64,000 nucleotides of DNA from JAPPHA01 sp965242975 (lineage in GTDB: Bacteria; Pseudomonadota; Alphaproteobacteria; Rhodobacterales; Rhodobacteraceae). The stretch is from the NCBI GenBank assembly GCA_965242975.1, contig CBDETS010000007.1, positions 1,116,001 through 1,180,000 on the forward strand, written 5' to 3'. A program made the position numbers and the translations under genes. The notes under the pieces were generated by a model. The model was not told where the DNA came from. It ran no database searches and was given only the letters and a program-made list of their open reading frames with translations. Positions 28,800 through 37,105 of this stretch are shown one piece after another. Position 1 is the stretch's first letter. Each line of letters starts with the position of its first letter.

Positions 28800-29765
28800 C
28801 TACGGCGACAATCCGGCGCGGGCCTCAATCCTGGACAATTTGCGTGGAAGATTGAACTGGATGTCTTCCCTGACTCCTTCGGACATCTCGACTGTAAGAT
28901 CGAACATCTGCCCGAGTCGCGCGATCAGTCCCTGAACCAGCTTTTCCGGGGCCGAAGCACCCGCAGAGATTCCGACCGACTGAGCATCCGACAGCCACTC
29001 CGGGTCAAGGCCATCGGCATCCGGGACAAGGTAGCTGTCGGCACCGCACGCTTCGCCAATCTCCCGTAACCGGCAGGAATTCGAGCTGTAGTGGGCACCG
29101 ATTATGAGAATGACGTCGACGTCCTTCGCCATCGTTCTGACGGCAGTTTGCCTGTTTTGCGTCGCATAACAGATATCCTTGACATCCGGGCCAATGATGT
29201 TCGGAAACCGGTTCACCAGTGCGGTGATGACGTCACGTGTATCATCAACTCCCAGTGTCGTTTGGGTCACGTATGCCAGTTTATCGGGATTCGCCAGTTC
29301 CAGGTTCTGAACGTCCGACACTGTCGCAACGATGTGGACGGGGCCATCGACCTGACCCACTGTACCTTCGACTTCAGGATGCCCTTCATGGGCAATCATG
29401 ATCAGTTCATATCCCTTGCGGGAATACCGTTTAGCCTGATTGTGTACCTTGGTGACCAGAGGACAGGTTGCATCGATAACCTGCAAGCTTCGCTCGCCAG
29501 CTTCATTTACGACTTTTCGCGACACTCCATGTGCACTGAAGATCGTGATCGCACCGAGCGGAACATCGCCGATGTCCTTGACAAAAACGACACCCTTTTC
29601 CTCAAACTCGGTGACGACGGTCCGGTTATGGACAATCTTGTTTCGGACATAGATCGGTGGACCGTAGAGATCGAGGGCACGGTCCACGATCTCGACTGCC
29701 CGTACCACGCCCGCACAAAAGCCTCTCGTTTCGGCCAACAGGACCCGAAGATGTCTTTTTTTCAA
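28800..29765 (-). CDS. ispH: 4-hydroxy-3-methylbut-2-enyl diphosphate reductase
   Basis: 321 residues. This last enzyme of the MEP isoprenoid pathway makes IPP and DMAPP. The three 4Fe-4S cysteines are seen in TRGFCAGVVRAVE, DATCPLVTKVH and DICYATQNRQTAV, and HGVSRKV and IIGAHYSSNSCRLRE correspond to substrate-binding regions. The last normally reads NSSNSNRL or similar; here a Cys follows SSNS. A group II intron ends about 135 bp upstream, so its promoter is short or replaced by intron-proximal sequence. Confidence 0.94.
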   Translation of the reverse strand: MKKRHLRVLLAETRGFCAGVVRAVEIVDRALDLYGPPIYVRNKIVHNRTVVTEFEEKGVVFVKDIGDVPLGAITIFSAHGVSRKVVNEAGERSLQVIDATCPLVTKVHNQAKRYSRKGYELIMIAHEGHPEVEGTVGQVDGPVHIVATVSDVQNLELANPDKLAYVTQTTLGVDDTRDVITALVNRFPNIIGPDVKDICYATQNRQTAVRTMAKDVDVILIIGAHYSSNSCRLREIGEACGADSYLVPDADGLDPEWLSDAQSVGISAGASAPEKLVQGLIARLGQMFDLTVEMSEGVREDIQFNLPRKLSRIEARAGLSP

Positions 29766-29940
29766 TGCTACTCTCCCGGTGCCAGAACGAACTGAGACTG
29801 TCTCGACACAACCACGTTACAGGAATTTTGCGTCCCGAAGCCGATTGACTGGATTATTCTTTATACACCAACCGATGAATTCCAGTCCAGTATGTCACAA
29901 GCCGGGTAGGAAGGGTCGTTGCCGAGCCCTTCCCCCCACA

Positions 29941-29974
29941 GTGCCGGACGTGCCCACATTAGAGCATCCGGTTC
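29941..29974 (-). ncRNA. Group II intron domain V
   Basis: Read on the minus strand: GAACCGGATGC, a short stem-loop, then GCACGTCCGGCAC, the catalytic domain V hairpin, 18 bases after the RT stop codon. The sequence following it (GGGAAGGGCTC...GACCCTTCC, 29902-29940) forms a hairpin in the position of domain VI with the branch-point region. Confidence 0.75.
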
Positions 29975-29992
29975 CTCGCATGTCAGTTTCGC

Positions 29993-31038
29993 TCATTTGG
30001 CGTAGATCGAGTGGACGACCTTGGCCTTCGGCAGCGGGAACAGGGTCAGGATGGCAGTCATCCTTGCCCATGGCAGTCTCCCGTTGCGGTGTCTTCGGCC
30101 AAGCCAACGGTGCCAGCTGCGAACTACCGCTGTGCGGAATTGTTCCAGCCGCTTGCCGTTGCCGGTCAGGCCATAGTAGCCACAGTGCCCACGAATCACA
30201 CGGACAAGGTGTCCGTGTTGTTCCGGGAGCGGGAGGTGCCGGTTTCCCTTGCACCAGTCCCATATGGACTTGGCGGCCCGCGCTAACCGGTCGCGGGCAG
30301 TGAACTGACGTACGACCAGCCGACCTCGCCGTGACTTGCCCCACAAGTGGGTGAAGCCGAGGAAGTCGAACTTGCCCTGTCCGTCATGTCCGCCGCCCTG
30401 CCTGTGCATGGGCCGGAAATCCACAAAGCGCGTCTTGCCGTCATGGAGCGTGAGCCCGTATCGCGCAAGCCGCTTGCCGAGGACAGCGAGCACGCGCTCG
30501 CCATCCCGGCGGTTCCTGAATGCAATGACAAAGTCGTCTGCGTACCGCACCAGACGGTGCGCCCCAACGCGTGGTGCCACATCCTCTCTCATCCATACAT
30601 CCAGCACATGGTGCAGGAAAATATTGGCGAGAATCGGACTAACTACCCCACCCTGAGGCGTGCCTTCTTCGGTGCGTTGCAGGACGCCATTGTCGAGCAC
30701 TCCTGCCGCCAGCCATTTGTCGATCATCCGTCGAACGACGCCGTCGTTGATCCTCTGGTCAAGGAACCCCCGCAGGTGCTTGTGATCGATGCTGCCAAAA
30801 TAGTTCGCAATGTCGGCATCGATCACCCATCCGAGGCCTTCCACGGCCAGTCCCGTCCGGAGGTCTTTCAACGCTCCGTGGGCAGAGTGGCCGGGCCTGA
30901 AGCCGTACGAGCACGGCAGAAAGTCCGCCTCGTAGATCGGCTCCAGCAGCATCAGTATGGCTCGCTGCGCCACCTTGTCCTCGTAGGTCGGGATGCCCAG
31001 CGGTCGCTGCCCTCCATCCGCTTTCGGGATGTAGTGCC
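29993..31038 (-). pseudogene. Group II intron reverse transcriptase/maturase, C-terminal fragment
   Basis: About 346 residues of the RT from HYIPKADGGQRPLGIPTYED onward, including YGFRPGHSAHGAL, GTPQGGVVSPILAN and the catalytic RYADDFVIAF (YADD), then a maturase X domain (GKFDFLGFTHLWG ... GHCGYYGLTGN). No HNH endonuclease domain follows, as in class C-like or related introns. The N-terminal part is at 34336-34611; the IS66 element separates them, and the downstream fragment has only foreign sequence as its start. Joining the halves at the target duplication gives 437 codons in one frame. Confidence 0.9.
31031..31038. repeat. Target site duplication, left copy of IS66 element
   Basis: GTAGTGCC directly abuts the left terminal repeat; the identical 8-mer follows the right end at 34336-34343. 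Eight-base duplications are the rule for IS66. Confidence 0.95.
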
Positions 31039-31063
31039 GTAAGCGGGTAAACGGCGACGTCCG
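31039..31063 (+). repeat. IS66 left terminal inverted repeat
   Basis: 25 bp, starts GTAAGCGGGTAAACGG and ends GACGTCCG; exact reverse complement of 34311-34335. Confidence 0.95.
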
Positions 31064-31135
31064 ATAAATCGGTTGCCTGTGCGGGGGGAGCATCGGGATA
31101 ATTCCGGTCATTCAACAATGATCGGAGGTTTTGTC

Positions 31136-31423
31136 ATGTCCAGTGATTTGAACGGTTCGGCTGGTTCCCGTCCTGCACGTGTGGTGCGCAGCGCGACGGA
31201 GTGGACCGCCATCATGGAGGACTTCGAGCGTTCGGGGCTGTCGCGTCGGGAGTTTTGCGAGTCCCGGGGTCTGTCGGTGAAGACCTTCGGGAACTGGCGG
31301 CACCGTCTCGGCGCCACGGGCGGGAAGGGTTCCTTCGTCGAGCTGGCGCCGCCGGTCATGTCCGGCTGGGACGTCGAGCTTGAACTGGGCGACGGGGTCG
31401 TCCTGCGTGTTCGGCGTTCGTGA
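31136..31423 (+). CDS. tnpA: IS66 accessory protein TnpA
   Basis: 95 residues from the ATG at 31136, preceded by GGAGG at seven bases. The N-terminal helix-turn-helix region (WTAIMEDFERSGLSRREFCE, then SVKTFGNWRHRLG) is that of the small IS66 OrfA proteins, which assist transposition by DNA binding. The stop overlaps the next ATG (TGATG), so tnpB is translationally coupled. Confidence 0.9.
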   Translation: MSSDLNGSAGSRPARVVRSATEWTAIMEDFERSGLSRREFCESRGLSVKTFGNWRHRLGATGGKGSFVELAPPVMSGWDVELELGDGVVLRVRRS

Positions 31424-31785
31424 TGCTTGGCGGCTGGCCGCGTGGCGGCATCTGGCTGTCGACGGACCCGGCGGACATGCGGCGCAGTTTCGATGGGCTG
31501 TGCGCCCTGGTGGCGGGTCATCTCGGATGCAATCCGGCCGACGGGCGTTGGTACGTGTTCGTCAATCGGCGCCGGACGATCGTCAAGATCCTCGGCTTCG
31601 AGCAGGGCGGCTTCTTCATCTGGTCCAAGCGCCTGGAACAGGGCCTGTTCGCCCCGCCGCCGGCTTCCGGGCGGGCGGCGCTTGCATTGTCCTCGACCGA
31701 ACTGATGGCGCTGATCGACGGCATCGACGTCACCGTCCGGCGCCGGCGCAAGCGTTACGGCGGTCCCCGGCTGGCGTCCGGGTGA
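31423..31785 (+). CDS. tnpB: IS66 accessory protein TnpB
   Basis: 120 residues from the ATG at 31423. WLSTDPADMRRSFDGLCALV and FVNRRRTIVKILGFEQGGFF are hallmark segments of IS66 Orf2 (TnpB, an essential accessory protein of unclear biochemistry). Its 3' end overlaps the end of the convergent tnpC by 31 bp. Confidence 0.93.
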   Translation: MLGGWPRGGIWLSTDPADMRRSFDGLCALVAGHLGCNPADGRWYVFVNRRRTIVKILGFEQGGFFIWSKRLEQGLFAPPPASGRAALALSSTELMALIDGIDVTVRRRRKRYGGPRLASG

Positions 31786-33488
31786 GCCCGGACGACGGTC
31801 AAATCGATGCTGCCGGTCATCGGGGTGTCGGCGAAGAGTTCCTTCCACAGGCGCGGCGTCAGTTCGTGGATCCGGTCGGCCGGGTGGGTGTCGATGCGCT
31901 GGAGAACGTCGGTCAGATACACGCGGGGGCTGATTCCGAGCATGAAACAGGTGGCGACGAGGCTGTTGATGATCCCGACGTTGTGCCCACCCGCCTCTGT
32001 CCAACTGAAAAGCCAGTTCTTCTGTCCCAGCTTGACGCGACGCAGTGCGCGCTCGACACCATTCGAGTCGATCGGCACCAGCGGGTCGTCGAGGAACACT
32101 TCGAGGGACTGCTGGCGTTCGACGGCGTAGTTGACCGCCCGGCGGATCGGGTGCTTCGGCGTCAGCGCCGGATCCCCGAGCGTGCGCGCGCACCATTGCC
32201 AGAAGGCGTCGACCAGCGGGCGGGTGTGTGTGCGCCGCGCCTCCAGGAGCTCGGGCGGCGGCCGGGATCGGAATTTCTTCTCGATCCCGTACATGCCCCC
32301 GATCAGCACCAGCGCCTTCCCCGCCAACACCGGATGGTTGTCCAGCTGCTCCTCGAAATTGCGGCGCGTATGCGACCAGCAATTTTGTTGTTTCACCGCC
32401 GCCCCCCGCGCTTCGGCGTACGCCGCATAGGCACCGTAGCCGTCGCTGACCAGCGTGCCCTCGAAATCGCCGAGGAACCGCTCCACATGGTGGTGAGCAC
32501 GGGAGGGCGCGAAGTGGAATACCACCTCGTCCCGGTCGCCGAGCACCGGCCAGTAGTAGCATTGTTTCATCTTGCCCGGCTTGCCGGGATCGCGCCCGAC
32601 CCGCACGGGCGTCTCGTCCATGACGATGACGGAGCTTTCCAGAACCGAGCGGCACTGCGCCGCGAACACCGGCTCCAGCAGCGCGATCGCCCGGTTGACC
32701 CAGCCACTCAACGACTTGCGGTTGACGGTGATCCCGCTCTCGCCCAGCATCTGGTGCTGGCGGTAGAGGGGGAGATGCCAGGCGAACTTGTCGACCAGCA
32801 TTCCGGCGATGAACGAGACATCCACGCAGGAATTCTTGAACACGCCCTCGACGGCCGGGGCGCAGACCAGGGCGCCGGAGGACATGATCTTCGCCTTCTT
32901 GTAATGGTAACGCAGCACCACGTGGCGGATCGGCACCGATGCCAGCTTGCAGCACACCCGCTCGGAGATGATCTCGAACTCATCCGCCGCCAGCCCTTCG
33001 ATCTCCGGCGGCATCACATCGATGTCAATCACCGTCGCTCCGGGACCGAAGCGCAGCCCGGCGTCGTTGACGGCATCGCCGCGATCCTTCTTGCGCCCCG
33101 TCACGCCACCCCGCGGTTTCCCCTTGGCTTTCTGTTCGGCGTCGGGTTCATCCTTCCCGGCATCCGGCGATGCGGCCCCATCGGAGGCGCCGTCATCGGA
33201 TCCGCCCGTGATGTCGGGATGCTTTTCCGAGCGCCGGCCGTACTGTTGACGCTCGTAGCGGGCGATCTGGTCGCGCAGCGCACTGTTCTTCGCCACTTCC
33301 TCGGTCAGCCTGTCCTGCAGCGACCCGACGAGCGCCGACAGCGTTCCGGCAAGCCCGAACAATTCCCTGAACAGGGCCGCGGCACCCCGCAGAAGACCAC
33401 CGCCCGAGCCCAGCCCCGCGAACTCCGAATGGAGCCCGTCAAGCCGCCGGCGGACCGCATCCGGGTCGGACGGATCGATCCCGCTCAT
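31755..33488 (-). CDS. tnpC: IS66 transposase TnpC (DDE)
   Basis: 577 residues from the ATG at 33486-33488. Layout: an N-terminal coiled-coil/leucine-rich part, a Cys-containing zinc-binding-like region (FEIISERVCCKL), then the RNase H-like DDE core: VIVMDETPVRVG (Asp), GTLVSDGYGAYAAY (Asp), and PIDSNGVERALR (Glu), plus the short C-terminal IS66 domain. It is on the strand opposite to tnpA-tnpB, which is not the standard arrangement. Its ATG overlaps the stop of the upstream methyltransferase by 4 bp (ATGA). Confidence 0.93.
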   Translation of the reverse strand: MSGIDPSDPDAVRRRLDGLHSEFAGLGSGGGLLRGAAALFRELFGLAGTLSALVGSLQDRLTEEVAKNSALRDQIARYERQQYGRRSEKHPDITGGSDDGASDGAASPDAGKDEPDAEQKAKGKPRGGVTGRKKDRGDAVNDAGLRFGPGATVIDIDVMPPEIEGLAADEFEIISERVCCKLASVPIRHVVLRYHYKKAKIMSSGALVCAPAVEGVFKNSCVDVSFIAGMLVDKFAWHLPLYRQHQMLGESGITVNRKSLSGWVNRAIALLEPVFAAQCRSVLESSVIVMDETPVRVGRDPGKPGKMKQCYYWPVLGDRDEVVFHFAPSRAHHHVERFLGDFEGTLVSDGYGAYAAYAEARGAAVKQQNCWSHTRRNFEEQLDNHPVLAGKALVLIGGMYGIEKKFRSRPPPELLEARRTHTRPLVDAFWQWCARTLGDPALTPKHPIRRAVNYAVERQQSLEVFLDDPLVPIDSNGVERALRRVKLGQKNWLFSWTEAGGHNVGIINSLVATCFMLGISPRVYLTDVLQRIDTHPADRIHELTPRLWKELFADTPMTGSIDLTVVRAHPDASRGPP

Positions 33489-34159
33489 TCCTCCGCCTCC
33501 ACCGCCATGATCGCCGCCAGGACCGCCAGCCGCTCGGACCGGGGCATCGCCGCGTAGCGCCGCCCCCAGCTCGCCGCCTTCCGCTTGACGACCTGGCGGT
33601 GGGTGAAGTTCCGCCCGGCGAAGGCCGCCCAGTGCACCCGGTCGGGCGCGAAGTTGAACCACAGCTTCTCGGTGACGATGCAGGACTGGTTGTTGACCTG
33701 GATCTCCAGCGAACGCCAGTCGGCCAGGTGCTCGTCATAGAGCCGGCTCGGATAGCCGGAGACCATCACCGAACAGGGCAGCGACTTCAGGATGCCGAGA
33801 AGCGCGACATGGTCGGCGTCCGTGTAGTCGAAGCGATAGCGGCGCTGCGACTTGCGCGCCGACTGCACGTAGGGCGGGTCGCTGTAGACCAGCTCGCGGC
33901 CGTCGAAGTCGAAATCGGACAGGAACGCGTGGGCGCAACCGTGGTGGAGCTCGACCGGATAGGCGCAGCGGAAGGTGTCGATGGCCCGGCGGTTGAGGTC
34001 GATGCCGATGTTGCGCAGCGCCGGCGGCTTGCGCTTCATGATGGCACCCCCACCCAAGTGCGTTTCCAAAAATACGTCATGCGGCGGACACATCGCGATG
34101 AGGGGCTGGCAGAGCCCTGTCGTCCCCTTGGATCCATACCATGATGCCATTGCCGCCAC
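33485..34159 (-). CDS. D12-class DNA adenine N6-methyltransferase, IS66 passenger
   Basis: 224 residues from a GTG at 34159 (ATG at 34150 is the alternative). Dam-like features: WYGSKGTTGLCQPLIAMCP at the start, the AdoMet loop FLETHLGGGAIM (a variant of F-x-G-x-G), and the catalytic VYSDPPYVQSA (DPPY). Target sequence unknown. It lies inside the IS66 ends and is coupled to tnpC by an ATGA overlap, so it is carried by the element and probably co-expressed with the transposase. Family methylases modify adenine; a role in element regulation or host defence evasion is speculation. Confidence 0.87.
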   Translation of the reverse strand: MAAMASWYGSKGTTGLCQPLIAMCPPHDVFLETHLGGGAIMKRKPPALRNIGIDLNRRAIDTFRCAYPVELHHGCAHAFLSDFDFDGRELVYSDPPYVQSARKSQRRYRFDYTDADHVALLGILKSLPCSVMVSGYPSRLYDEHLADWRSLEIQVNNQSCIVTEKLWFNFAPDRVHWAAFAGRNFTHRQVVKRKAASWGRRYAAMPRSERLAVLAAIMAVEAEE

Positions 34160-34310
34160 CGAAGTGATTCGCTTTACCGCGCCGGAAATAGCTCCGGCGC
34201 CCTATAGTGTCAAACGAAAAGAACGGCGCGGCGGAAAAAAAATCGGGGAATGTGCACGTCGCAGGATCCGGCACAACTGCAGCACAGAACACGAAACCAG
34301 GAAAATTCAA

Positions 34311-34335
34311 CGGACGTCGCCGTTTACCCGCTTAC
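34311..34335 (-). repeat. IS66 right terminal inverted repeat
   Basis: 25 bp ending CCGCTTAC on the plus strand, exact reverse complement of the left end. Confidence 0.95.
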
Positions 34336-34343
34336 GTAGTGCC
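34336..34343. repeat. Target site duplication, right copy of IS66 element
   Basis: GTAGTGCC, identical to 31031-31038, within the reverse transcriptase codons for RHY. Confidence 0.95.
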
Positions 34344-34611
34344 GGCGTACCGGTGGGGCTCGATAGCGGCCAGACTTCATCCGCCCCAGAAGGTCAAGCA
34401 GGTTGGCCTCCGCGTGGGTTTCGTAGTCCATCGCCGTCACCCCGTCGATGCCCGCTGCCCCGTCCACTCGTGTGAGGTTCAGGGCCACGATCATCCAGTC
34501 AAGGTCAATGTAGTGGTGCAAGGTCGTGAACACCATGTCCGGGCACGTCCTCGCCAGTTCGGCTATCCGGGCTTGTTTCGTTGACACGATGTCGAAGCTC
34601 GACGTCTCCAT
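34336..34611 (-). pseudogene. Group II intron reverse transcriptase, N-terminal fragment
   Basis: 92 codons from the ATG at 34609-34611, chosen over an ATG nine codons upstream because GGAGGAG lies eight bases before it. METSSFDIVSTKQARIAELA is followed by LTRVDGAAGIDGVTAM and LLGRMKSGRYRAPPVRRHY, the RT N-terminus and RT0 region. The frame then runs into the IS66 end and stops. The rest of the protein is at 29993-31038. The preceding 600 bp (to about 35235) holds no gene and is taken as the intron's structured 5' region. Confidence 0.9.
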
Positions 34612-35292
34612 GTGTTTCACTCCTCCGGTTCTGTTCATGCGACGCTCCGCTTTCCTTCACCGGGTCCCGATGGCCTCGGTTCCCCGCCTTCACAGGTAGT
34701 ATCAGAGCGCTACGACTCCCGATCCCGCATCCCTTGGGCTTATTGTTTCGCCGTCCGGTACCGTGCGTAGCCTGCTGGGGTTCGTTCCCGCTCTTAACGC
34801 TCCCGGCATCGTGCAGGCCCGATGCCGGACCGGGGTCTGGATTGATCTCGCTGGCCTTCCCCTTCCAGCCTTTTCCACGCACGGACGGAACCGGGCCTCC
34901 CAGGTTCCCTGGCGGTCCATCTACAGCTTTGCAACGTTCCCGCGACCCCGGACGGCCCGTCACGCCTTGCCATGGCGGCGCTTCCGGTGCTGCCCCCGCT
35001 TTTCACAACGACGGAGGCACCATCATTGGCTATTTCGAGGCTCAATAGCGCTGCTTCGCTGCCCCCTGTGTACGCTTCACGATGAACGTTGCCGCACACC
35101 ATGCAACACTCGGTTCCGGCTGGCTGGCTGGCCTTTACCGGGCGGGAGTTACACCCGCTGGACCGCGATGTTGGGTTTCAGTTTCGATCTACATCTCTAC
35201 TTCCTCCCATCCAGAGCTTGGCCTGGCGCAATGTGAATCCCGCATGGCGACATGATCTGGCGCGGATTGAGGGATTAGGCGGCTGCGAATCA

Positions 35293-36860
35293 GGTGTAAG
35301 AGGGTGTTTCGGCGTGTTTTGGCCGGTCGAGGTGACAGGATTTCGGGTCGGCGCGGAATTTTGTCACCATCGGGGGATTTTGGGAATGTTCCTTCCGCAC
35401 GACATCGCTATCGTGCGGCGAGTTATGAAGGCCGGCGTTTCGCCGAAGCAAGGAGCATTCCCAATGACACATTCGCATACGTGTTCAGCGTTGTCCAACC
35501 CTCTCGACATGTCCGGAATTGCCGATGCGGCAGCTGCGGACATCCGCCGCGAGGTCCTCGAACGCTTTGCTGCGGCCGGTGCCGCGTGCGACTTTTCCGA
35601 GGTTGAGATGCTGGTTTTCGATTCCGTTGCGGCGACGGGTCGGGAGATGCTGCGGAACCTGATCGAGGCCCGTGATGACGCCGCGCCCCGGCTGGAGCGG
35701 GACGACAAACCCTGGTACCGGGCCGGCGCCACGCACAAGACCATCATGACCCTGCTCGGGGAGGTGAGCTATGAGCGCAGCCGGTTTCGCCGCCGTGGCG
35801 AAACGCAGTCATGGATGCCGGTGGACGAGGGTCTCGGGCTGATGGGGGGCTGGATGACGCGGCCGGCGGCGGAGGCGGCGGTGACGACGGTGGCCCACTG
35901 CGCCTACCAGGTTGCGGAACATCTGCTGCGGAAGGCTGGCGCGATGACGCCGTCGGCGAGTGCGCTGCAGGATCTGGCGCGTGCGGTGCATGAGCACTGG
36001 AGTGAGGCCGAGGATGCGGTGACGGAGCAGGTGCGGGAGGCCGAAGGCATTCCGGGCGCGGCGGTTTCGGCGGCGGTTTCGCTGGATGGCGTGATGGTTC
36101 CGATGCGTCCGGGCGAGGATGGGCGCGCGGAGGCCTGCTGGCGCGAGGCCTCCTGCGGGACGGTATCCTTCTTCGACAGGGAGGGGACGCGTCTTGCCGG
36201 CGTTTGCCTGGCGCGCATGCCGGAGGCGGGCATGACCGGCCTGAAGGCGCGGCTCTTGAGCGAGGTTGCGCGGATCCGGGAGGTGCGTCCCGACCTGGTG
36301 CTGGTGGCGGCGGCTGACGGTGCGCTGTCGAACTGGGAGTTCCTTGCGAAGCTGGATCCCCATGCGGAGGTTCTCGATGTCTGGCACGCACTCGAACATC
36401 TTCATGTCGTCGCACAATCCGCACGTGATCCGGACTGCTGGTTCCAGAAGTGGCGCAGTGTGCTGATGGACGAACACGACGGGGTGGAACGGGTCATCCG
36501 GGCCATACGCTACCTGCGGGACAGTTGCGGCCGTGGCCGAGCAGACGTGGAGCGGGAACTGGAATACTTCCGCAAAAACAAATTGCGCATGCGCTATCGG
36601 GCCCTGAAGGACCGCAATCTCCCCATCGGGAGCGGTGTGGTTGAGGCTGCGAACAAGAGCATCGTGACAAAAAGATTCAAGGGTTCAGGCATGCGATGGA
36701 GCATGGAGGGCGGCCAGGCGGTCATGACCTTTCGGGCACTGATCCTCTCAGGCCGGTTCGACCGCGCGTGGAACGCTATCGCGGCAAATGACAACGCAAA
36801 ACCAACCCAACAGGTCCTCGCAGCATGAACCCAAAAACGTCGCCATGGTGAATTTACACC
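35293..36860 (+). mobile_element. ISKra4-family insertion sequence (ends approximate)
   Basis: A complete ISKra4-type transposase gene is enclosed by a short inverted match, GGTGTAA at 35293 and TTACACC ending at 36860. No target duplication is recognised outside these points, so the limits are tentative. It lies directly upstream of the group II intron and 245 bp before ispA. Confidence 0.55.
35464..36828 (+). CDS. ISKra4-family transposase
   Basis: 454 residues from the ATG at 35464 (AAGGAG eight bases upstream); longer in-frame starts read through non-coding DNA. DDE residues are suggested by AAVSLDGVMVPM, LVAAADGALSNW and NLPIGSGVVEAANKSIV, the last with TKRFKGSGMRW being the ISKra4 signature. 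DVWHALEHL is also typical. Full length, no frameshift. Confidence 0.87.
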   Translation: MTHSHTCSALSNPLDMSGIADAAAADIRREVLERFAAAGAACDFSEVEMLVFDSVAATGREMLRNLIEARDDAAPRLERDDKPWYRAGATHKTIMTLLGEVSYERSRFRRRGETQSWMPVDEGLGLMGGWMTRPAAEAAVTTVAHCAYQVAEHLLRKAGAMTPSASALQDLARAVHEHWSEAEDAVTEQVREAEGIPGAAVSAAVSLDGVMVPMRPGEDGRAEACWREASCGTVSFFDREGTRLAGVCLARMPEAGMTGLKARLLSEVARIREVRPDLVLVAAADGALSNWEFLAKLDPHAEVLDVWHALEHLHVVAQSARDPDCWFQKWRSVLMDEHDGVERVIRAIRYLRDSCGRGRADVERELEYFRKNKLRMRYRALKDRNLPIGSGVVEAANKSIVTKRFKGSGMRWSMEGGQAVMTFRALILSGRFDRAWNAIAANDNAKPTQQVLAA

Positions 36861-37105
36861 CGTATGTCAAATTGGTTTGAGTGGTTAAACGGGACCGGAT
36901 ACGGCCGCACGGCATCAACAACCGATGTATCCGGCGTACGCAGACCCAATATTGCTGGAAACCGAATTCTCGTCTATCGTCCGTAGTGCCGTGAGTTGAT
37001 GGTTTCGCCGGCCGAAGTTCGCCGATTTCCTCGTCCGGTTTCCGGTGCCCGAAATTGGAAATTGCGCGTTCCAGCGACATTTGTGTTCGAACGGGGACTT
37101 GATGG

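Larger units (their letters stand above)
31039..34335. mobile_element. Complete IS66-family element (3297 bp) with methyltransferase passenger
   Basis: Bounded by perfect 25-bp inverted repeats beginning GTAAGCGGG (the IS66 family end starts GTAAGC) and flanked by the 8-bp duplication GTAGTGCC. It encodes tnpA and tnpB on the plus strand and, convergent to them, a D12-class DNA methyltransferase overlapping the start of tnpC on the minus strand. Canonical IS66 elements carry tnpA-tnpB-tnpC in one direction, so both the inverted tnpC and the passenger are unusual. Intact ends and duplication imply a recent insertion. Confidence 0.95.
29902..35235 (-). mobile_element. Group II intron (minus strand), interrupted by an IS66 element
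   Basis: The intron-encoded reverse transcriptase lies on the minus strand, its RNA domain V/VI lies just 3' of the ORF, and about 600 bp of structured, non-coding sequence precedes the ORF. The 3' end is near 29902 (minus-strand ...CCTACCCGGC); the 5' end is only estimated near 35235, where TTGCGCC resembles the GUGYG start. Without the 3297-bp IS66 insertion and one 8-bp duplication the intron would be about 2.0 kb. It sits between ispH and ispA, outside any gene. With its RT split it should not be self-mobile. Confidence 0.72.

Noticed and set aside
30347..31042. 231-codon plus-strand frame opposite the reverse transcriptase
   Set aside because: Antisense of the RT with its YADD motif.
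31380..33557. 725-codon plus-strand open frame over the IS66 element
   Set aside because: It is the antisense of tnpC over most of its length and only begins inside tnpA-tnpB; the minus-strand frame has clear transposase motifs.
34763..35236. 157-codon plus-strand frame over the intron 5' region
   Set aside because: Lies opposite the structured, non-coding start of the group II intron; such frames are commonly mis-annotated there.
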